DNA from: an uncultured Lachnospiraceae bacterium | Lineage (GTDB): Bacteria > Bacillota > Clostridia > Lachnospirales > Lachnospiraceae | Length of the DNA stretch: 61,339 nt | Reading direction: 5' to 3' | Assembly (NCBI GenBank): GCA_910585355.1 | Contig: CAJUDN010000004.1 | Location: 9,135-70,473 of the forward strand | Part shown: piece after piece, positions 43,229-51,335 of the stretch | Position numbering within the stretch: position 1 is the first letter of the stretch | How the letters are laid out: every line of letters starts with the position of its first letter | Position numbers and translations under genes: made by a program | The notes under the pieces: generated by a model | Seen by the model: the letters and a program-made list of their open reading frames with translations, nothing else | What the model was told of the DNA's origin: nothing | Databases searched by the model: none

Positions 43229-44146
43229 TCAGGCATCTTCTCCCAACACATACGGCGTCACCTGATATACGTAAAAATTAAGCCAGTTCGTATAGAGGGT
43301 ATTGGCCATGTTCCGCCATACAAGCGGCGGCACAGAGAACGGATCATCATGTTCATAATAGTTTTCCGGGATGGAGGGATTTAAGCCTTTGTTTAAATCT
43401 CTGTGGTATTCCCCGTTCAGGGTCATCCTGTCATACTCCGGATGCCCCTGGACAAAAATCTGGCGGCCGTCCCGGTTCATTACCAGAAATACTCCGGCCT
43501 CTTCGGATTTCGCCAGGATTATAAGTTCAGGATGCTTTAAAATATCCTCTTCCCGCACCTCCGTATACCGGGAATGAGGACACTGGAAACGGTCGTCAAA
43601 GCCCCTGAGGAGCGGTACCTTCCGCTCCAGAGTCCTGTGGGTATAAATGCCGGAAAGCTTCTCTTTCCTTAAATATTTTGGAATTCCATAGTGATAATAC
43701 AGTGCGGCCTGGGCGCCCCAGCAAAGATGCATGGTGGAAGTCACATGCGTTTTGCTCCACTCCATAATTTCCTTAAGTTCCTCCCAGTAATTGACCTCCT
43801 CATACTCCATGAGCTCCACGGGAGCTCCGGTGATGATCATACCGTCATAATGGCTTTTTTTCACATCTCTGAAGGTTACATAAAATTTATTTAAATGACT
43901 GGAGGAAGTATGCGTGGACTCATGGGTCGACATGGTCATGTAGGTGCATTCCACCTGGAGGGGCGTATTGGATAATGCCCGTAAAAGCTGGGTCTCCGTG
44001 TCCTCCTTAAGGGGCATGAGATTTAAAATCAAAATTTCCAGAGGACGAATATCCTGGCTTTTTGCCCGGGCCTCGTCCATGATAAATACATTTTCGCTTT
44101 CCAGTATGGCTCTTGCAGGCAGATCATTCTGTATCTTTATCGGCAT
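43229..44146 (-). CDS. metA: Homoserine O-acetyltransferase (MetA family)
   Basis: This 305-aa enzyme acylates L-homoserine in methionine synthesis. The catalytic cysteine is in MHLCWGAQAALYYHYG (about residue 142), with the His and Glu of the active site in FVQGHPEYDR. In the acyl-donor pocket the sequence is TGAPVELMEYEEV: glutamate is at the position equivalent to 111, where E. coli has glycine. In characterised MetA proteins Glu here means acetyl-CoA use, so I call it acetyltransferase rather than succinyltransferase. It overlaps the ligA end by 23 bp and has AGGAG 8 nt before the ATG. Confidence 0.95.
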   Translation of the reverse strand: MPIKIQNDLPARAILESENVFIMDEARAKSQDIRPLEILILNLMPLKEDTETQLLRALSNTPLQVECTYMTMSTHESTHTSSSHLNKFYVTFRDVKKSHYDGMIITGAPVELMEYEEVNYWEELKEIMEWSKTHVTSTMHLCWGAQAALYYHYGIPKYLRKEKLSGIYTHRTLERKVPLLRGFDDRFQCPHSRYTEVREEDILKHPELIILAKSEEAGVFLVMNRDGRQIFVQGHPEYDRMTLNGEYHRDLNKGLNPSIPENYYEHDDPFSVPPLVWRNMANTLYTNWLNFYVYQVTPYVLGEDA

Positions 44147-46109
44147 GTTCTTCTTCTCCTATCATCTTAAGAAAATCCGTCTCCGAGAGAATAGGAATGC
44201 CCAACTCCCTGGCTTTCTTATTCTTTGAGGACTTTGATGTCACATCGTTGTTGATTAAATAGCTGGTCCTGGAAGTCACACTTCCTGTGGCCTTTCCGCC
44301 TCTGGCCTCAATGAATTCCTGAAGCTCTTTGCGGTTTTCAAACTTTTCCACGGAACCGGTAATCACGAAAATTTTCCCGGCCAGAGTCTGGGTTTCGGCC
44401 CCCACCGCCTCCTTTTCAAAGGTCAGGTCTTTTAACAGGCGGTCCAGAACCTCATTGTTCTTCTCACTTTCAAAATATTTCACCCATGCGTCGGCCAGAA
44501 CCGCTCCGATTCCATCAATGGCGCAGAGTTCTTCCGCGTTGGTTTTCCGCATATCAGAAAGCTCAAAGTTAAAATGACGGCAGATCATCCTGGCGTTGGC
44601 CAGGCCGATGCCTGCAATCCCAAGACCGTAAATCAGCCGGGGAAGCGTGGTATGGGAGGCGGTCTTTACAGCCGCCGCAAGTTTTTCATAGGACCGTTCT
44701 CCGAAGCCCTCCATGTCCACGATTGCCTCCCGGTGGCGGTCCAGATGAAAGATATCATCAAATTCATGGATAAAGCCGGCGGCGATAAATTTTTCCAAGG
44801 TCATTTCTGACAGGCCGTCAATGTTTAATGCGTCTCTGCTGGCAAACAGGGCAAAGCCTTTTATTTTTTTTGCCTGACAGTCCGGGTTGGTGCAGTACAG
44901 AGCCTTCACATCGTTGATGCTTCTTATTTCCGTCACTCCCTGGCAGACCGGACAGATTTTCGGGATATCCCTGACTCCGCTCCTTGTGAGGTTGTCGGCA
45001 ATCTGCGGAATAATCATATTGGCTTTATAAACGGTGATTCTGTCGCCCGCTCCCAGTTCCAGGCTTTCCATGATGCTGATGTTATGGACGCTGGCGCGGC
45101 TTACGGTGGTGCCCTCCAGCTCCACAGGCTCAAAAACGGCAACCGGATTAATAAGCCCGGTCCGGGATGCGCTCCATTCGATGTAGGACAGAGATGTCTC
45201 CTGAATTTCATCCGCCCATTTAAAGGCAATGGAGTCCCTCGGAAATTTAGCGGTTCTCCCCAGGGAAGCCCCATATGCGATATCATCGTAAATAAGCACC
45301 AGTCCGTCGGAAGGAACCTCGCAATGGCTGATCTTTTCCGCAAAGCCTGCCACAGCGCTTTCAAGCGTCTGCGCCGTCACCGTTTCAAACTCCACAGTCT
45401 CAAAGCCTAAAGAAGCCAGCCAGAGAAACTGTTCTTTCCTGGAGTTGTGGAAATCCACGTCCTCCGCCTGTACCAGAGAAAACGCCATGAACCGCACGTT
45501 TCTTCCGGCTGTGATCTCGCTGTTCAGCTGCCGCACGGAACCGCTGCAAAGATTTCTTGGGTTTTTATATCTGGCGTCCACATCGTCGATGGACGCATTC
45601 AGCTTTTCAAAATCCGGATAGGTAATCACAGCTTCTCCCCGGAGTATCAAACGCCCCTTAAAAGGAATTGCCGTGGGAAGATTCACAAAGGTTTTTGCAT
45701 TTCCCGTAATTACCTCTCCGATCTCTCCGTTTCCCCTTGTTACGGCCTTAAGTAACATTCCGCTTTCATAAGTCAGAACGACAGTCAGACCATCCATCTT
45801 CCAGGACAAAAGCCCTGTTTCGCCGCCCAGCCATTCCTTTAGCTCTTCTACGCTTTTTGTTTTATTCAATGACAGCATCGGTTTGTCGTGTCGTTCCTTG
45901 GGAAGCTCGCTCAAAACTTCATAGCCCACCTTTTGGGTGGGGCTTCCCGCAAAAACAGTCCCGGTTTCTTTCTCCAATTTCAGAAGCTCATCGTACAGCC
46001 GGTCATACTCAAAGTTGGTCATGATCTCCCGGCTTTCCTGGTAATAGGCTTTTGCAGCCTCTGAGAGCGTGGCCTGAAGCTCTTTCATCCGTTTTAATCT
46101 CTCATCCAT
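44124..46109 (-). CDS. ligA: NAD-dependent DNA ligase, divergent LigA
   Basis: This 661-aa ligase seals nicks using NAD+. Domains in order: Ia (1-~65), adenylation (~66-310, lysine in SWKMDGLTVV, glutamate in LRGEAVI, lysine in IAFKWADE), OB fold (~315-395), zinc finger (CPVC...CTNPDC, ~400-425), HhH repeats (~435-570) and BRCT (~580-650). Several usually invariant stretches differ: KMDG in place of K(L/I)DG and TRGNGEIGEVITGN where RGDGTTGEDVT is usual. Clostridia often carry a second, divergent ligA; this may be that copy. It starts 1 nt after rluF and overlaps metA. Confidence 0.93.
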   Translation of the reverse strand: MDERLKRMKELQATLSEAAKAYYQESREIMTNFEYDRLYDELLKLEKETGTVFAGSPTQKVGYEVLSELPKERHDKPMLSLNKTKSVEELKEWLGGETGLLSWKMDGLTVVLTYESGMLLKAVTRGNGEIGEVITGNAKTFVNLPTAIPFKGRLILRGEAVITYPDFEKLNASIDDVDARYKNPRNLCSGSVRQLNSEITAGRNVRFMAFSLVQAEDVDFHNSRKEQFLWLASLGFETVEFETVTAQTLESAVAGFAEKISHCEVPSDGLVLIYDDIAYGASLGRTAKFPRDSIAFKWADEIQETSLSYIEWSASRTGLINPVAVFEPVELEGTTVSRASVHNISIMESLELGAGDRITVYKANMIIPQIADNLTRSGVRDIPKICPVCQGVTEIRSINDVKALYCTNPDCQAKKIKGFALFASRDALNIDGLSEMTLEKFIAAGFIHEFDDIFHLDRHREAIVDMEGFGERSYEKLAAAVKTASHTTLPRLIYGLGIAGIGLANARMICRHFNFELSDMRKTNAEELCAIDGIGAVLADAWVKYFESEKNNEVLDRLLKDLTFEKEAVGAETQTLAGKIFVITGSVEKFENRKELQEFIEARGGKATGSVTSRTSYLINNDVTSKSSKNKKARELGIPILSETDFLKMIGEEEHADKDTE

Positions 46110-46110
46110 T

Positions 46111-46908
46111 CTATCTGCTCCTTTGCTTGTTTCCGTCTGGTCCCGCGGCGGCCTGCGCTCCGACGGCCTTTGCTTCTGACATGGGAAGATTTGTGGAATC
46201 CTTAAGCAGCGTCATTAGCCCCTTAAGTTCCTCCCCTGTAAGCTCCCGGTACGCGCCCCGTTCCAGATTCCCCAGCTTAATATTCATAATCCGCACGCGT
46301 TTTAAATTCATCACATGGTAATCCAGAGCACGGCACATGCGGCGAATCTGGCGGTTCAAACCCTGCGTCAGAACAATATGGAACGTATGGGAACCTGTCT
46401 GCCATGCCCTACAGGGCCTGGTGAGCACAGCCAGATCCTCAATCCATACGCCTTCGCACATTTTTTTCAGAAACTCCTCAGTCACTGGCCTGTTGACTGC
46501 CACCGCATACTCTTTTTCATGGTTATTACCACCGCGCAGGATTTTATTCACAATATCTCCCTGATTTGTCATAAGGAGCAGCCCTTCCGAGTCCTTGTCC
46601 AGGCGTCCCACAGGGTAAATCCGCTGAGGATAATGAAGAAATTCCACAATATTTTCCGCATGGTCCTTATCGGAAGTGGTGCAGACAATCCCTTTGGGCT
46701 TGTTGACCGCCAGAAACACTGAGGGTTCCTTTCCTCCTACCGCCGTTTCATTGCAGACCACCTTCTGTCCCGGCCGCACCTTAAGACCCATGGAAGCCAC
46801 AACGCCATCCACCAGTACTTTTCCCTCTTTGATAAGCCTGTCTGCCTCTCTCCGGGAACAGACTCCGGCATCACTTAAATATTTATTTAAACGAATGGCT
46901 TCTTCCAC
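46111..46908 (-). CDS. rluF: RluF/RsuA-family pseudouridine synthase
   Basis: This 265-aa enzyme isomerises a uridine in 23S rRNA. An S4 RNA-binding domain (residues about 4-60; IRLNKYLSDAGVCSRREADRLI) precedes the catalytic domain with the aspartate in YPVGRLDKDSEGLLLMTNQG and the later GLNRQIRRMCRALDYHV, as in the RluF subgroup. I chose the GTG at 46908 (AAAGGA about 10 nt upstream) since the frame above it, open to 47148, is low-complexity and unlike the family. The first gene of the rluF-ligA-metA operon. Confidence 0.87.
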   Translation of the reverse strand: MEEAIRLNKYLSDAGVCSRREADRLIKEGKVLVDGVVASMGLKVRPGQKVVCNETAVGGKEPSVFLAVNKPKGIVCTTSDKDHAENIVEFLHYPQRIYPVGRLDKDSEGLLLMTNQGDIVNKILRGGNNHEKEYAVAVNRPVTEEFLKKMCEGVWIEDLAVLTRPCRAWQTGSHTFHIVLTQGLNRQIRRMCRALDYHVMNLKRVRIMNIKLGNLERGAYRELTGEELKGLMTLLKDSTNLPMSEAKAVGAQAAAGPDGNKQRSR

Positions 46909-47039
46909 AATCCTTATATCCTTTCCATGCCCCTTTGCGGGAAACTTTCGGTTTCTTTTTCTATTCTTCTGGCTGTTTTCCTGTGAGTCTGTCGCAAAAC
47001 GGAAGAATTCATCAACATATAATATGATATTCTTAAGCA

Positions 47040-47165
47040 AAAGATGTTGGGGCAAAAGGTTTTTTGGCCCCTGATGCCTGCGGATTGCTCCGCATTTCAT
47101 GCTCCTGCGTCTTCGCTCCGCTGCGGTCGGCGTTGGGCAAACGTCCACTGGACGTTTAACGCCCT
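47040..47165. repeat. Palindrome-rich intergenic sequence
   Basis: Contains GCGGATTGCTCCGC (47089-47094 region) and AAACGTCCA-C-TGGACGTTT (about 47139-47157), between queA and rluF. No second copy in the window; looks like a dispersed repeat type. Confidence 0.35.
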
Positions 47166-47173
47166 AAAAACGT

Positions 47174-48247
47174 TCAAAATCCGCCCTGTCGGGCTGCTTT
47201 TTCATGTTTCTCTTCCAGGTCATCCGTGAGGAAACAGGCGTCTCCAAAGGAAAAGAACCTGTATTTTTCACGGATGGCTTCCTGATATGCATGCAATACA
47301 TGCTCTCTTCCCGCCAGGGCTGATACTAACATCACCAGCGTGGACTCTGGAAGATGGAAATTGGTAATCAGGCAGTCAAGAATCTTAAACTGGTAGCCGG
47401 GATAGATAAAAATTTCTGTCCAGCCGCTTCCGGCCTTTAAAATCCCGTCCTCTCCGGTGGCGGATTCCAGTGTCCGGCAGCTTGTAGTTCCCACACAGAT
47501 CACCCGGCCGCCGTTTTTCTTCGTATCGTTGACTTTTTTTGCTTCCTCTTCCTCCACCATATAGAACTCCGAATGCATATGGTGCTCTTCGATCGTGTCC
47601 GCCTTAACCGGACGGAAGGTACCAAGTCCCACATGGAGCGTCACATGGGCCACAGTCACCCCCATGTCCTCGATCTCCTTTAACAGCTCCTTCGTGAAAT
47701 GAAGGCCTGCGGTCGGCGCCGCGGCGGAACCGTCATGCTTTGCGTAAACAGTCTGATAACGGTTTTTATCCTTTAGCTGGTGGGTAATGTAGGGAGGAAG
47801 GGGCATCTGGCCAAGCCGGTCCAGGATTTCCTCGAAAATTCCCTCGTACGTAAACTGTACCAGGCGGTTACCCTCATCCACCACGTCCAGAACTTTTCCT
47901 CTTAAAAGCCCGTTCCCGAAGATCACCTCTGCGCCGATCTTCATTTTCTTTCCCGGTTTCACCAGAGTTTCCCAGACATTATCTGATTTTCTTTTTAAAA
48001 GCAGCACCTCAATATTGGCTCCCGTCCCGGCCTTCTGTCCCAAGAGTCTCGCCGGGATTACCCTGGTATCGTTGATGACCAGACAATCGCCCTTTCGTAA
48101 AAATTTCAGAATATCCCGGAAATGGCGGTGCCTGATCTCACCAGTTGCTTTATCTAATACCAAAAGCCTGGATGCCGTCCTGTCCTCAAGGGGATCCTGG
48201 GCAATCAGCTCCTGCGGCAGTTCAAAATTAAAATCTGTAACATTCAT
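47174..48247 (-). CDS. queA: tRNA preQ1(34) S-adenosylmethionine ribosyltransferase-isomerase
   Basis: QueA (357 aa) moves the ribosyl part of SAM onto preQ1 in tRNA wobble position 34, making epoxyqueuosine. Family stretches are [28 protein letters not shown] at the start, [46 protein letters not shown] and [21 protein letters not shown]. The ATG at 48247 with GGAG 9 nt upstream gives the family start; the open frame to 48376 has no site. tgt is not adjacent in this window. Confidence 0.96.
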   Translation of the reverse strand: MNVTDFNFELPQELIAQDPLEDRTASRLLVLDKATGEIRHRHFRDILKFLRKGDCLVINDTRVIPARLLGQKAGTGANIEVLLLKRKSDNVWETLVKPGKKMKIGAEVIFGNGLLRGKVLDVVDEGNRLVQFTYEGIFEEILDRLGQMPLPPYITHQLKDKNRYQTVYAKHDGSAAAPTAGLHFTKELLKEIEDMGVTVAHVTLHVGLGTFRPVKADTIEEHHMHSEFYMVEEEEAKKVNDTKKNGGRVICVGTTSCRTLESATGEDGILKAGSGWTEIFIYPGYQFKILDCLITNFHLPESTLVMLVSALAGREHVLHAYQEAIREKYRFFSFGDACFLTDDLEEKHEKAARQGGF

Positions 48248-48370
48248 ATGCTTCAGCTCCAAAACAGTATTGACCCATAACGAATCCGCGTGGTGATTCG
48301 TCATGGTGTGAGCAGTAACGATTCCTGCCCATTGTACCAAAATAAATTTTAAAAAGCAAGAAAGAAGCAC

Positions 48371-48399
48371 TTGCAAGATGAAATAAAATGTTGTATTAT
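48371..48399 (+). promoter_or_regulatory. Promoter of tRNA-Arg
   Basis: TTGCAA (48371-48376), 17-bp spacer, TATTAT (48394-48399), 9 nt before the tRNA 5' end. Confidence 0.6.
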
Positions 48400-48408
48400 A
48401 TTAGAGAT

Positions 48409-48480
48409 GCATCTGTAGCTCAGTGGATAGAGCAGTGGCCTCCGGAGCCGCGTGCGTAGGTTCGATTCCTATCAGATGCA
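48409..48480 (+). tRNA. tRNA-Arg (anticodon CCG)
   Basis: A complete cloverleaf: acceptor GCATCTG pairs with CAGATGC, discriminator A at 48480; anticodon stem GTGGC/GCCGC with loop CTCCGGA gives anticodon CCG (reads CGG); T-stem GTAGG/CCTAT with loop TTCGATT. CCA is not encoded. A T6 run begins at 48481 and serves as terminator. It stands alone. Confidence 0.95.
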
Positions 48481-48506
48481 TTTTTTATTTCACAGGAAAT
48501 GCTTTG

Positions 48507-48595
48507 TTACGTTAATACATAAAAGTAAAATAGAAGAATGTCTTTCCTACGAAACAAAAAGCACTTCGTGCTTAGGATCGCACTACGGCGGAAGG
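48507..48595 (+). repeat. 89-bp dispersed repeat, copy C
   Basis: Matches copy A (42593-42681, opposite strand). It lies just after the tRNA-Arg terminator. The following 48596-48720 holds no gene. Confidence 0.75.
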
Positions 48596-48720
48596 GAAGA
48601 TGTCGCTGCAGCGATCTGCCATGGGCGGAGAATCCTGCAAGGCAGAATTCTTTTTCATTTCATCACAGGCAGGCTGCATATCTGTATGCAAAATCCGTTT
48701 TTGCCCCAGCATTCATGCCC

Positions 48721-48882
48721 AGAGCGTGTCTGAAAATTTATTCCCATCATCTGCACGCCCCACTATGCGGAAAATTTGGCCCTCATTCGGTCAACGTAGC
48801 CCACTACGCCTCCCTCATTCGGCCCCAATTTCCCACAAACTGTGACGCACAGCTACCAGAAAGCAATTTTCAGACACACTCT
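48721..48882. mobile_element. MITE-like element with terminal inverted repeats
   Basis: AGAGCGTGTCTGAAAAT (48721-48737) and ATTTTCAGACACACTCT (48866-48882) are inverted repeats with 16 of 17 matches, enclosing 128 bp without coding content and with two copies of a CCTCATTCGG segment. A 15-bp piece of the right end is repeated at 48883-48897. No clear target-site duplication. Confidence 0.55.
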
Positions 48883-48898
48883 ATTCAGACACACTCTA

Positions 48899-48949
48899 GA
48901 GACCAACAGGCCGTCAGCCCCTTTCCGGGGCAGACGGCCTGTTGGTCTC
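48899..48949 (-). terminator. Strong hairpin at the end of the MerR gene
   Basis: GAGACCAACAGGCCGTC (48899-48915) pairs perfectly over 17 bp with 48933-48949, and GCCCC/GGGGC extend it inside. It overlaps the ancestral stop codon of the MerR gene (TGA, 48916-48914). Confidence 0.85.
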
Positions 48950-49313
48950 CATTCTTTCCTCTGATTTTTCCCATGACAGCTTTCCGCTTTTTACAGCCGC
49001 TTCATACCGGCTGATTTTATAATTCAGCCGCTCCAGGGCCGCGTCAATCCGGGCCCTCTGTTTTAAAAGCTGCTCTCTCTGCAAATGTGGAATCCCCTGC
49101 CCGGGAGAGCCGGACGTACTGAATCATAGCATCCACCGTTAAGCCTGCGCTTCTCATACACATGACTAACTCTACCCAAACAAGGTCACTTTCCTGATAA
49201 TCCCGGATTCCGCCTTCCGTCCGCGTCACTGGCGGAATCATACCGACCCGCTCATAATAGCGCAGTGTATCCTGGGAAATTTCGTATTTTTCACTTACTT
49301 CTCTGATTGTCAT
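48914..49313 (-). pseudogene. MerR family regulator, frameshifted in an AG dinucleotide run
   Basis: The N-terminal MerR domain is intact (TIREVSEKYEISQDTLRYYERVGMIPPV, residues 2-70). In the (CT)4 run at 49073-49080 the frame breaks, giving a stop at 49044 after 89 residues. Reading on in the other frame restores a normal C-terminal helix: EQLLKQRARIDAALERLNYKISRYE and a stop at 48914. One missing AG unit (-2) would explain it; the repaired protein is about 133 aa, usual for the YyaN/NmlR-like group beside aldo/keto reductases. Slippage in the run could make it switch. Confidence 0.8.
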
Positions 49314-49393
49314 ATTTCCTCCAGGATTCTGTCCTTTCGTGGGACTGTCGCATTTTCCATTTTAAAACAGCCCCACATCTTTTTTTCTTCCTT

Positions 49394-49861
49394 TTAATTG
49401 GAAGCTTTCTCAAACGCCTCGGCAACCTCCGAAAGCAGTTTTCTGATTTCCAGATGCTGGGGACATACATGCTCACACTTTCCGCATTTGATACATTCCG
49501 ATGCCTTTCCGCCATGCTTTGTATGTACATTATTATAGTAGAAATCGGAATTCCAGTCCTTATACTGCTTTTTCGCGTTCATACAGGCAAACAGGTCCGG
49601 AATGGAGATGTGTTTGGGACATCCCTCCGTGCAATAACGGCATGCGGTACACGGAATCAGATTCTGCGCCTTAAAAATCTCCCGTACCTGATTCACAGCC
49701 GCAAGTTCTTTTTCTGTCAGAGGCTTAAACTCTTTCATGAAGCCGATATTTTCCTCCATCTGCTCCAAAGTGCTCATTCCGGAGAGGACCATGGCCATTC
49801 CCTTAAATCCTGCGGCAAAACGAATGGCATAGCTGGCTGGACTGCCGCCGTTTAAAGGCGC
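49394..49861 (-). pseudogene. Aldo/keto reductase with ferredoxin-like C-terminus, 5'-truncated
   Basis: Only the C-terminal third remains. SPASYAIRFAAGFKGMAMVLSG is the end of the aldo/keto reductase barrel, followed by the family's 4Fe-4S tail with CTACRYCTEGCP and CIKCGKCEHVCP. No start codon or barrel precedes it: the frame runs straight into the end of the L-cysteine desulfidase gene, so about 250 residues have been deleted. An ATG at 49798 could start a 134-aa ferredoxin-like fragment, but there is no ribosome binding site. The neighbouring MerR gene, its likely regulator, is also broken. Confidence 0.8.
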
Positions 49862-49872
49862 CTCGTGAACGA

Positions 49873-51141
49873 TTATTTCTCCCCCATAATTTCCACAATC
49901 GTCTTCTCTGTGCCAACCATGCCGGGAGAGGCAATCCTTCCCATGTTCTTCATGGTCTCCTCCGGTGTCCTTCCATTGATGCCATGGACGGAATCAATAT
50001 ACACCCCGGCCATGGCCATGTTGACGGAATCAAAAGCCGCATCCACCGCCACAACTCCCTTCATGGTACACCCCTGATTTCCGCCGTCGCAGATCATTCC
50101 GGTAATGCTGCTAGCCATGTTGTTGATGGTTTTTTCCATCTCATCCAGAGTCCCGTTTCGCAGGCTCACAAGGCCGCAGGCCATACCCGTTCCCGCCGCG
50201 ATGGCGCATCCGCAGAAGGCGGATAACTTTCCCGAATATTCTTTAATATACATGCAGACCAGATAGCTTAAGGCCGTGGCCCTTAAAAGCTGTTCTTCGG
50301 AATATCCGTTGACTTTGCAGACGGCAAAAAGAGGCATGGTGGCAATGATTCCGTGGGCGCCAGACCCCGTTATACTCATGGCAGGCTTCGAAAGCCCCAG
50401 AACTCTGGCCTCAATGGCGCCGTTGCAGAACAGGGATGCCGTTTTATGTTCGTCCTCTGAAACCAGCCTTCCCCCGTTGACAGAAAGAAGGTAGGGGCCA
50501 TAGGTCGTTTTTTCACTGCGGAGTCCCTCCGCCAAAAGCTCCATATTCATCTCATATGCATCCCGGATGAATAAAATTTCCTCCAACGGCACTGTCTTTG
50601 CATATTCATAAAGCTGTTTCAGAGTGTATCGGTGAATCAGAGGATTTTCTTCCTCCGCCCCCTCTTCCTCCTCTTTCTTTTCAAAGACCACGGTTCCATT
50701 TTCTGTTATCTTTACAATATTTGTGTGGGAGCCCCGAATTGTGACAACGGCCTCTTCATTCTGTCCCGCCACCTTTGCTTCAATGAAAATACGGCTTGTG
50801 ATTTCGCTCATTTCCACCGTGATTTTTCCCGCTTCCACCATTTCTCTGGCTTTTTTCGCCTCTTCTTCGGTAATTCCGTCCAGGCACTCCAGGCCCTTTT
50901 CCGGTTTTGCGGCCACTGCTCCCAGGGCGGCGGCATGGAGATTCCCAACCTCGCTGCTGCCGGGAATTCCGCAGGTAAATGCATTTTTATACATTCCACT
51001 GTTTAAGCGCAGAAATACCCTTTCCACACTGTCCTTCATATGGCTTTTTGCGGTTGCCACGGCAAAAGCTATAGCCCCCGGTTCGGTCACTCCCAGCGCC
51101 GGTCTCATGTCTCCCTTAATTAATTGTGTCAGCTGATTCAT
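49873..51141 (-). CDS. L-cysteine desulfidase family protein (UPF0597, CyuA-like)
   Basis: This 422-aa enzyme most likely breaks L-cysteine into pyruvate, ammonia and sulfide using an Fe-S cluster; relatives also act as serine dehydratases. The N-terminal GDMRPALGVTEPGAIAFAVA, then GNLHAAALGAV, SGAHGIIATMP, the cysteines in AFCGCAIAAGTGMACG and ICDGGNQGC are family hallmarks and cluster ligands. A Glu-rich insertion is seen near residue 157-166. The tandem repeats 25-110 nt upstream of its start are unusual. The stop codon abuts the aldo/keto remnant. Confidence 0.9.
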   Translation of the reverse strand: MNQLTQLIKGDMRPALGVTEPGAIAFAVATAKSHMKDSVERVFLRLNSGMYKNAFTCGIPGSSEVGNLHAAALGAVAAKPEKGLECLDGITEEEAKKAREMVEAGKITVEMSEITSRIFIEAKVAGQNEEAVVTIRGSHTNIVKITENGTVVFEKKEEEEGAEEENPLIHRYTLKQLYEYAKTVPLEEILFIRDAYEMNMELLAEGLRSEKTTYGPYLLSVNGGRLVSEDEHKTASLFCNGAIEARVLGLSKPAMSITGSGAHGIIATMPLFAVCKVNGYSEEQLLRATALSYLVCMYIKEYSGKLSAFCGCAIAAGTGMACGLVSLRNGTLDEMEKTINNMASSITGMICDGGNQGCTMKGVVAVDAAFDSVNMAMAGVYIDSVHGINGRTPEETMKNMGRIASPGMVGTEKTIVEIMGEK

Positions 51142-51167
51142 ACAAAATTCCCCCTTTTCTTTATTCT

Positions 51168-51252
51168 ACTTTTTCCTTATTTCGCTTTTTTCCTCATTCC
51201 GCTTTTTTCCTTATTCCGCCTTTTTCCTTATTCCGTCTTTTTCCTCATTCCG
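51168..51252. repeat. Five 17-bp tandem repeats upstream of the desulfidase gene
   Basis: Five head-to-tail 17-bp units (51168, 51185, 51202, 51219, 51236), plus strand consensus C(T/C)TTTTTCCT(T/C)ATTCCG. On the minus strand each unit reads CGGAAT(A/G)AGGAAAAA and contains an AGGA. The array occupies the 5' region of the gene at 51141. Confidence 0.85.
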
Positions 51253-51284
51253 CCTTCGGATATTCGTTAAATCGGATATCTGTT

Positions 51285-51325
51285 AAAAAGGAAACCGCCG
51301 GAATGTCCAATCCGAAGCGGTTTCC
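51285..51325 (-). terminator. Rho-independent terminator of the M20 peptidase gene
   Basis: GGAAACCGC (51290-51298) pairs perfectly with GCGGTTTCC (51317-51325), with an inner CGGA/TCCG stem; on the minus strand TTTTT (51289-51285) follows. Confidence 0.85.
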
Positions 51326-51335
51326 CTCCGTCTGT

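Noticed and set aside
49291-49530. 79-codon frame overlapping the aldo/keto reductase remnant
   Set aside because: It is out of frame with the recognisable ferredoxin cysteines and is a shadow.
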